Below are positions 29,279 through 34,208 of a stretch of 34,208 nt of DNA, piece by piece (positions within the stretch are counted from its first letter, which is position 1; each line of letters begins with the position of its first letter). A model generated the notes under the pieces. It was not told where the DNA came from. It did not search any database and saw only the letters and a list, made by a program, of their open reading frames with translations. Source of the DNA: Acidobacteriaceae bacterium (GTDB taxonomy: Bacteria > Acidobacteriota > Terriglobia > Terriglobales > Acidobacteriaceae); contig PLZN01000067.1 of assembly GCA_003152195.1 (NCBI GenBank), positions 908 through 35,115 on the forward strand, in the 5' to 3' direction. The position numbers and the translations under genes were made by a program.

Positions 29279-30598
29279 CTAGATGTGCGGAGCCCATCCT
29301 TTTTCGTACTCGCGCCCCCACATCTTCATGGCCTGTGGATCGCCCTGAACCCGTCCGTCCTTCGCGTCGAGCTGTAACTCGCGGTTTACTTCCCAGGCGA
29401 TATTGGAAAGTTGCAGGATGGTTACCGAGACGTTGCCGATGGAGATAGGAGCGTTTAGTTTTTCTCCCTTGCATATGGCCGCGATGAAGTTCGCGAAATG
29501 CGCATCTGTCATCGAATCGCGGCCGAGGAGATCGGAAGACGAGGTCTTATCGCCCGTCTTAAATTCGCTTGTCTTCTTTCCCTTGAGATCATAGATCTCA
29601 TAGCCGTCGCGATCGACGAGCACCGAGCCCGTGGTCCCCATTATCACCGCACCTCGGTCGCGGTTGTAGTACTTCATCCCCTGACAGCTCTTACCCTCCC
29701 ACGCGATCATTTTGTCCTGGTAATCAAAGCTCGTCACCAGGGTGTCGTAGAACTGCCAATCGTCCTTGAACTGGTATCTCCCGCCGCTGGAGGTGATCCG
29801 CAGCGGATAGTCGACACCAAGCGCCCAGCGGCAAACATCGACTTCGTGCGTTCCATTATTGAGCGCTTCGCCCGTGCCATAGATCCTGAACCAGTGCCAG
29901 TTGTACGGCTGCACGTTGTCGGTATATGGTCTGCGGGGCGCCGGGCCCTGCCACAGATCCCAATCGATCTGGGCTGGTACGGGGGCTTCCTTGCCGGTCC
30001 CAATCGATTTTCTTGTGTTGCTGTACCAGGCTTTGGCGAAGTAGGCCCTGCCAATGAGGCCGCCATGAATCTTGTCGACGATCTCGATGGTATGGGGCGA
30101 CGAGCGCTGCTGTGTGCCCATTTGCACCACCTTGCCATACTTCTGCTGGGCCTCAACCAGAAGCGCCCCTTCGGCAGGGTTGTGGCTGCACGGCTTCTCT
30201 ACATAGACGTGCTTACCGGCCTGCAGCCCGGCAATCGCCATTGGAGTGTGCCAGTGGTCGGGGCTGGCGATGGAGATAGCGTCCACATCCTTCAGCTCGA
30301 GAATCTTGCGAAAGTCTTTTTCACACGCGGGAGCATAGCCCAGCGCTTGCTGTGCACCGTCAGCGAATTTTCTCATAATGTCGCTGTCTACATCGCACAC
30401 GTGTGAGAGCCGCGCGCCGCCTTCGTTTGCCTTGAGCGCCGAAAGGTGCGCATAGCCGCGTCCGTTGAGGCCGATCACCGCGAAGTTGAGGCGATCGTTG
30501 GCGCCGAGGATCTTACCGTAGCTCTTGGCGCTGGCTCCGATCGCCAGGCCCGCTGCTCCCGTTGCAAGTGCGTCGAGAAACTCACGTCGATTTACCAT
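29279..30598 (-). CDS. Tat-exported Gfo/Idh/MocA-family oxidoreductase
   Basis: The 439-residue protein begins with a Tat leader (VNRREFLDALATGAAGLAIGAS). The NAD(P)-binding Rossmann domain follows (FAVIGLNGRGYAHLSAL; CDVD after the second strand), then the family hallmark HVYVEKPCSHN with the conserved Glu-Lys-Pro. A C-terminal alpha/beta domain runs through NNGTHEVDVCRWALGVDYP, with His-Glu-x-Asp at the usual catalytic helix. Tat export suggests that it folds and binds its nicotinamide cofactor before transport, as in periplasmic glucose-fructose oxidoreductase. AGGAG just upstream of ATG 30598 is a good ribosome site. It heads a two-gene unit with protein C. The likely reaction is oxidation of a sugar or glycoside hydroxyl; the substrate is unknown. 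Confidence 0.9.
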   Translation of the reverse strand: MVNRREFLDALATGAAGLAIGASAKSYGKILGANDRLNFAVIGLNGRGYAHLSALKANEGGARLSHVCDVDSDIMRKFADGAQQALGYAPACEKDFRKILELKDVDAISIASPDHWHTPMAIAGLQAGKHVYVEKPCSHNPAEGALLVEAQQKYGKVVQMGTQQRSSPHTIEIVDKIHGGLIGRAYFAKAWYSNTRKSIGTGKEAPVPAQIDWDLWQGPAPRRPYTDNVQPYNWHWFRIYGTGEALNNGTHEVDVCRWALGVDYPLRITSSGGRYQFKDDWQFYDTLVTSFDYQDKMIAWEGKSCQGMKYYNRDRGAVIMGTTGSVLVDRDGYEIYDLKGKKTSEFKTGDKTSSSDLLGRDSMTDAHFANFIAAICKGEKLNAPISIGNVSVTILQLSNIAWEVNRELQLDAKDGRVQGDPQAMKMWGREYEKGWAPHI

Positions 30599-30797
30599 GC
30601 TTCACTCCTGCTGCGGCTGTTGTCCCGCCAATCCTAAGAAATCACACCATCACGATAACTTACGCCATTTGTATGACATAGATCCGGATCTAAGACTGGC
30701 GTACAATGGTAGATTCGTCTCCGCTCAACGTGGCTGATTGTCTAAGTTTGCCTACATCGCCTGCGCCAAGTGGACAGTCAACATTGAGGGAAGCACC

Positions 30798-31880
30798 ATG
30801 AAGACCCGCAGCGATGATCCTTCTTCCAATGCGACGCTTGACCGTCGTCACTTTTGTGCGATAACAGGGGTTGCCGCGTTGGGAAGCTTCCTGGGCCGCA
30901 AAGCACATGCCGGTACAACCGGAGAGGAGCGTTCTTTGGACTCGATCCAACTTCAGACTGGCAATGGTGAATGGACTTACCACGTGGTTCCGCATTGGGG
31001 GCAATTGCCGGAAGGAAGAGAGTTCGGCGGCACTCATGGAGGCATCGCTACCGACAAAGCCGGGCTTCTCTATGTCAGCACACAGAGTGTCACGGGTGTG
31101 CTCGTCTATGACCGGGACGGAAAGCTGCTGAAGACCATCGCCAATGAATATCCTGAAATTCATTCGATGACTTACTCGGACGAAAACAATGAAGAGTATT
31201 TTTACGTCACGGTGCAGAAGGGAACGCCGAAAGAGAACTGGCTTTTTGTCAAGATGAAGACGGATGGAACCGTCGTCCAGAAAATCACCGCTCCGGCCCA
31301 AGCGGGTTTTCATGCGCCGAACGAATGGCGCCTCACCGCCGCCGTGCCAGGACCAGACGGTTCCATCTATATTGCCAATGGCTATGGCGATTCGCGCATC
31401 TTCAAGTTCGATAAAAGCGGCAATTATCAGACGAGCTTTTCCGGGAAGGGAATGGCGGATGGTCAATGCAACTGCAGCCATGGGTTGACGGTGGACACGC
31501 GTTACGAGCAGCCACTTCTGCTCGTGTGCGACCGCGAAAACCGGCGGCTCAGTCATTACGACTTTGAGGGCAAGTTTGTGGATAATGTAACGCTCCATCT
31601 ACGTCGTCCTTGCCAGGTTAGTTTCTGGGGTGACTTCGCCGTGGTCTCTGAGCTCGAGGGGCGAGTCACCATTCTCGACAAGAACAATGCGCCAGTAGCC
31701 TTCTTAGGTGACAATCCACACAAGGACCAGTGGGCAAACTATAAATTGCGCCCGGTCGATATTGCTCCGGCATGTTTTAGTGCGGCGCACGGATGTTACA
31801 TCGATCAGGATGCCAACATTTATGTGTCGGATTGGAATCAATCTGGACGCGTGTCTAAGTTGGCTAGAGTCAGAGCGTGA
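30798..31880 (+). CDS. Tat-exported six-bladed beta-propeller (NHL-type) protein
   Basis: The 360-residue protein has a late twin-arginine motif, LDRRHFCAITGVAALGSFLG at residues 14-33. A propeller with NHL/SMP-30-like blades follows (GGIATDKAGLLYVSTQSVTGVLVYDRDGK; PGPDGSIYIANGYGDSRIFKFDKSGNY; GLTVDTRYEQPLLLVCDRENRRLSHYDFEGK; GCYIDQDANIYVSDWNQSGRVSKL). Such exported propellers in Acidobacteriota and Planctomycetes are common next to sugar-oxidising enzymes but lack assigned reactions. GAGGG at 30786-30790 lies seven bases before ATG 30798, which is preferred over upstream ATG 30738, as the latter would push the Tat motif far inside. It is divergent from the Gfo/Idh gene. The function is unknown; a lactonase or sugar-binding role is possible. 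Confidence 0.84.
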   Translation: MKTRSDDPSSNATLDRRHFCAITGVAALGSFLGRKAHAGTTGEERSLDSIQLQTGNGEWTYHVVPHWGQLPEGREFGGTHGGIATDKAGLLYVSTQSVTGVLVYDRDGKLLKTIANEYPEIHSMTYSDENNEEYFYVTVQKGTPKENWLFVKMKTDGTVVQKITAPAQAGFHAPNEWRLTAAVPGPDGSIYIANGYGDSRIFKFDKSGNYQTSFSGKGMADGQCNCSHGLTVDTRYEQPLLLVCDRENRRLSHYDFEGKFVDNVTLHLRRPCQVSFWGDFAVVSELEGRVTILDKNNAPVAFLGDNPHKDQWANYKLRPVDIAPACFSAAHGCYIDQDANIYVSDWNQSGRVSKLARVRA

Positions 31881-31902
31881 TATTTCCAGCGGTCGTGATC
31901 TT

Positions 31903-31937
31903 CCATCCTTGAACCCAACGACGGGGTTCAAGGATGG
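31903..31937. terminator. Long perfect stem-loop between convergent genes
   Basis: CCATCCTTGAACCC (31903-31916) and GGGTTCAAGGATGG (31924-31937) make a perfect 14-bp stem with a seven-base loop; wobble and Watson-Crick pairs can extend it by three. It lies 22 bp after the propeller stop and downstream of the minus-strand gene, in the right place to serve both. There is no marked T-run on either strand. Confidence 0.65.
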
Positions 31938-31985
31938 GAGAAATCCGGGTTAATTGTTCTGCGATCCGTACACTCGAATGCGCGT

Positions 31986-32588
31986 TCAGTAGGTTCCGTT
32001 ATTCCAGTCGATTCGGTTGCCGTCTGCGGCGACGGTTCCTCCGATACCGTTCCCATTCCAGTTGGTCGTAAGGTGCCGTCCTCCGTCCATTTGGCCGCTT
32101 GCGTTATCATCGGACTCATTGCTGAGCTGGAGGTTTTTACCACGCTGCCGGATGAAGCAGGACTGGGAGCGATCCCCTTGGGCATACCATGTCCCGGTCA
32201 GGTTCAGACGGTTATGCCCTCCCCCGCCGCCCGTGTTGCATCGTGCCCAGAACGTACCGTTCGACCAGTTGATCTGGCTGCCGTCCGGGGTGAGGGTACC
32301 GTTCACGAATTGCCATCCTGGCGCGACGATGCCGTTTTGCCCCTGAAGTTGTCCCGTGGAGGTACTCCCGCTCTCATTGGTCAAGGTGAGAAAGGCCCCG
32401 TTATTGCCGATCGAGGCATGCTTCGTGGGATCTCCCTGGACGCACCACGCGCCAGTAAAGGCAGAGGCCTGCGACCGGTTCGGCGGAAACTGAGCCAGGG
32501 CTTCCTTCACGCTCAGCGAAAGACTGATTGCCAAGGCCACTCCGCATAATAGCGTGATGACTGCCGTTGCACGTCCTGGACGCGTCAC
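31986..32588 (-). CDS. Secreted protein of two internal lipocalin-like repeats, unknown function
   Basis: The 200-residue protein has a signal peptide (hydrophobic VITLLCGVALAISLSLS, cleavage near EALAQ) and two homologous units. Unit 1 runs about 44-117 (FTGAWCVQGD...LTNESGSTSTGQLQG...INWSNGTFWARC). Unit 2 runs from about 129 to the end (LTGTWYAQGD...LSNESDDNASGQMDG...IDWNNGTY). A Gly-rich linker (NTGGGGGHN) joins them. Unit 1 continues after NGTF with Trp-Ala-Arg, but unit 2 stops at TGA exactly where Trp would be. Beyond that TGA the frame reads TRIRVYGSQNN and ends at TAA 31950-31952, so the present stop may come from a TGG to TGA change. I do not recognise a function; small beta-barrel binding domains of this type bind hydrophobic or carbohydrate ligands. 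Confidence 0.75.
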   Translation of the reverse strand: MTRPGRATAVITLLCGVALAISLSLSVKEALAQFPPNRSQASAFTGAWCVQGDPTKHASIGNNGAFLTLTNESGSTSTGQLQGQNGIVAPGWQFVNGTLTPDGSQINWSNGTFWARCNTGGGGGHNRLNLTGTWYAQGDRSQSCFIRQRGKNLQLSNESDDNASGQMDGGRHLTTNWNGNGIGGTVAADGNRIDWNNGTY

Positions 32589-32854
32589 AATTCTTCTCCT
32601 TCAAAACGTATCGGGATTTGGGCCGCGAGAGCTGTCGCGCGCGGGAAGAGCGAGAGACGGGAGACGAACCCGGCCGCCAGCCCGCGACGAATCGGCTACG
32701 ATTATAGGACCGCTTTCTTGTACCGACTTCGTTTTCTTCGGCATCGGTTGCACTGTGGGCGACTTGAGAGCGGATCTACCCGGGTCTCTCACCAGGACTC
32801 GATTGAGAGAGCAGGGCTTGAAACTAGCGGCATGCATCGAAAGGATTGATAAGC

Positions 32855-34102
32855 ATGGAGAAACGCGCAGGCGATCACAGCCACTCCCATCACGACCATG
32901 CACACGGCCATTCGCATGGGCATGATCACGCGCACTCACGTCCGCACAATCATGTCGCCAGCGATGGCCACACCTCGCGTCGCGATTTCCTTCGCGTGCT
33001 GATGGGGGGCGCCTTGGCCGGGGCGTCAATTCTGGAACTTGCCTACCATCGCGCTGCGTGGGCTCGTGCAGCAGCTCCCAACGCCGATGCCAACCTATTC
33101 GACATCCAAAAGGTCGCAAACGGCATTTATTTCGCTCATGCACGTCCCCAGGCCATGATCAACTGCAATGCCGCCATATTCGTGAGATCGAAGGATGTGG
33201 TCGTGGTCGACGCGCACTCCAAGCCATCGGCGGCCGCTTCTCTGATTGGCCAGATAAAGCGGAAAATTACGACGAAGCCGGTGCGCTACGTAATCAACAC
33301 GCACTTTCATTGGGACCACACGCAAGGCAATCACGCCTATCGCTTGACCGGTGAAAAGGTGGACTTCATCGCCAGCGCAGCCACCAAGCAGCTGATGGAG
33401 AACTTGGCGATCGTCAGGATGAAGGCCTCGGTGGGAGCAGTGCCGCAACAGATCGACACACTCCGCAGCCAGGCCGCACGCTCAAGCTCGGCTGCCGAAA
33501 AGGCTTTCTGTGCCGACCAGATCCGGCAACTGGAGGCATACCAGGCGGAGCTCAAGGACTACACTCTGGAGCTGCCGACGATCACTTTCGACAAATCATA
33601 TTTACTGCAGGATCCGGTGCATGATCTGCACATCGAGTTTCACGGGCACGCCCATACCGCTGGGGACGTCGTCGTCTTTTGCCCGCAAGAGCGCGCGATT
33701 GCAACCGGGGACGTGATTCATGGCTCTCTGCCTTTCATCGCGGATGGCTTTCCCCGGATCTGGCCGGGCACGATCGACTCTATCGGCCGCGCCGGCTTCA
33801 ACACCATCATGCCCGGCCATGCCGGGCTGCAAACGGGCCGCATGGTGATGACCAACATGCGCAACTATATCGAGGAATTAACCGGGAGAGTTGAGGAAGG
33901 CAAGAAGGCCGGCCTGACCGTGGCCGAGATGCAACAGCGCATCACTGTGGCCTCACTCAAGTCGCTCCAGGCCAACGACTATGAAGGGTACCTGATGCGA
34001 ACCAGCGAGCAAAGCCACTCGCATTTCGCGAAGATTGCTCCGTTGCAGACCGGGGTAAACGTTAATATCGGCGACATCTATACCAACCTCAACCGAGTTT
34101 AG
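32855..34102 (+). CDS. Tat-exported metallo-beta-lactamase-fold hydrolase with histidine-rich leader
   Basis: The 415-residue protein has an extraordinary N-region: residues 8-39 contain 14 histidines in HSHSHHDHAHG-like alternation. The Tat motif SRRDFLRVLMGG (41-52) follows directly. The mature part is an MBL fold: HFHWDH at residues 150-155 (H150, H152, D154, H155), GHAHTAGD, and MPGHAG later in the chain, so a full two-metal site is expected. A coiled, Gln/Ala-rich insert (LRSQAARSSSAAEKAFCADQIRQLEAYQAEL) lies between strands. AAGGA at 32841-32845 precedes ATG 32855 by nine bases; the in-frame TTG at 32846 abuts that SD and is rejected. The substrate is unknown. The His-rich segment may load or sense Zn/Ni before export and is presumably removed with the signal. 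Confidence 0.87.
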   Translation: MEKRAGDHSHSHHDHAHGHSHGHDHAHSRPHNHVASDGHTSRRDFLRVLMGGALAGASILELAYHRAAWARAAAPNADANLFDIQKVANGIYFAHARPQAMINCNAAIFVRSKDVVVVDAHSKPSAAASLIGQIKRKITTKPVRYVINTHFHWDHTQGNHAYRLTGEKVDFIASAATKQLMENLAIVRMKASVGAVPQQIDTLRSQAARSSSAAEKAFCADQIRQLEAYQAELKDYTLELPTITFDKSYLLQDPVHDLHIEFHGHAHTAGDVVVFCPQERAIATGDVIHGSLPFIADGFPRIWPGTIDSIGRAGFNTIMPGHAGLQTGRMVMTNMRNYIEELTGRVEEGKKAGLTVAEMQQRITVASLKSLQANDYEGYLMRTSEQSHSHFAKIAPLQTGVNVNIGDIYTNLNRV

Positions 34103-34122
34103 CTGTGAGATCGCGGCTCTAT

Positions 34123-34179
34123 AGGCTGCGGAAAAACTCTCTGGTTCGAAGGGTACGGGCTTTACAGGCTGCGGAAAAA
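34123..34179. repeat. Short direct repeats AGGCTGCGGAAAAA at the window end
   Basis: AGGCTGCGGAAAAA occurs at 34123-34136 and again at 34166-34179, with a 43-base period and partly similar flanks (CTATAGGCT and TTTACAGGCT). They follow the stop of the MBL gene. From memory, TTTACAGGCTGCGGAAAAA is another recurrent intergenic sequence of Acidobacteriota. The repeat may continue beyond the window. Confidence 0.6.
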
Positions 34180-34208
34180 GTCGGGATTCGGGTGAAATCG
34201 GCGGAAAG

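Noticed and set aside
30690-31598. A 302-codon minus-strand open frame over the propeller gene
   Set aside because: The propeller on the plus strand has a Tat leader, repeats and an SD; the minus frame has none of these.
1-34208. CRISPR arrays, tRNA/rRNA genes, insertion sequences, phage genes, toxin-antitoxin pairs
   Set aside because: No regularly spaced repeats, no transposase or integrase motifs, and no cloverleaf or rRNA sequence were seen on either strand.

Overview
The window looks like part of a chromosome from the phylum Acidobacteriota (Terriglobia-like). The evidence is two very large Oar-type TonB-dependent receptors with an N-terminal carboxypeptidase-regulatory-like domain, many Tat-exported sugar enzymes, moderately high GC with strong SD sites, and an intergenic repeat of the kind I associate with this phylum. 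There is no rRNA, tRNA, CRISPR array, transposase or phage gene, so the taxonomic call is an inference.

Layout. 1-964: the 3' end of a PrpD (2-methylcitrate dehydratase) gene, a 36-codon stump of an NAD-dependent epimerase gene, and about 390 bp of nested inverted repeats. 965-9072: three plus-strand genes, namely a Tat-exported acid-sugar dehydratase of the enolase superfamily with an apparently leaderless promoter, a secreted M28 (PSMA-like) peptidase, and TonB receptor 1. 9323-14485 (minus): a cytochrome c-PQQ dehydrogenase fusion followed by a TIM-barrel sugar isomerase-like protein. This block has been duplicated in tandem, and one copy of the dehydrogenase has decayed. 14564-25911: an MFS organic-acid transporter, a GntR/FCD regulator, two convergent GH29 (alpha-L-fucosidase-family) paralogues, TonB receptor 2, a broken SDR and two intact SDRs. 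26171-28100: a further SDR and an amidohydrolase. 28343-30598 (minus): a Tat-exported TIM-barrel protein and a Tat-exported Gfo/Idh oxidoreductase. 30798-34208: a Tat-exported beta-propeller, a two-repeat secreted protein and a Tat-exported metallo-beta-lactamase-fold protein with a histidine-rich leader.

How the genes may work together. The middle of the window reads as a glycan import and oxidation locus. The TonB receptor would bring oligosaccharide across the outer membrane. Exported GH29 enzymes, the haem-containing PQQ dehydrogenase and TIM-barrel proteins would act in the periplasm. The MFS carrier would import an acidic product, and SDRs would process it in the cytoplasm. The strongest hidden signal is a shared palindrome, TGATATATCA. 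It is perfect at 14529, 20212 and 25106 and near-perfect at 16918 and 20440. It overlaps the -10 hexamer, or sits exactly 7 bp downstream of it, in the promoters of the transporter, both GH29 genes, TonB receptor 2 and one SDR. I propose it as the operator of the GntR protein at 16032-16769, whose recognition helix lacks the two arginines usual in this family.

A second unexplained element occurs at 720-828 and 28199-28306. The two copies have conserved flanks at fixed spacing, but their central hairpins differ by compensatory base changes. This is what selection on a folded structure would produce.
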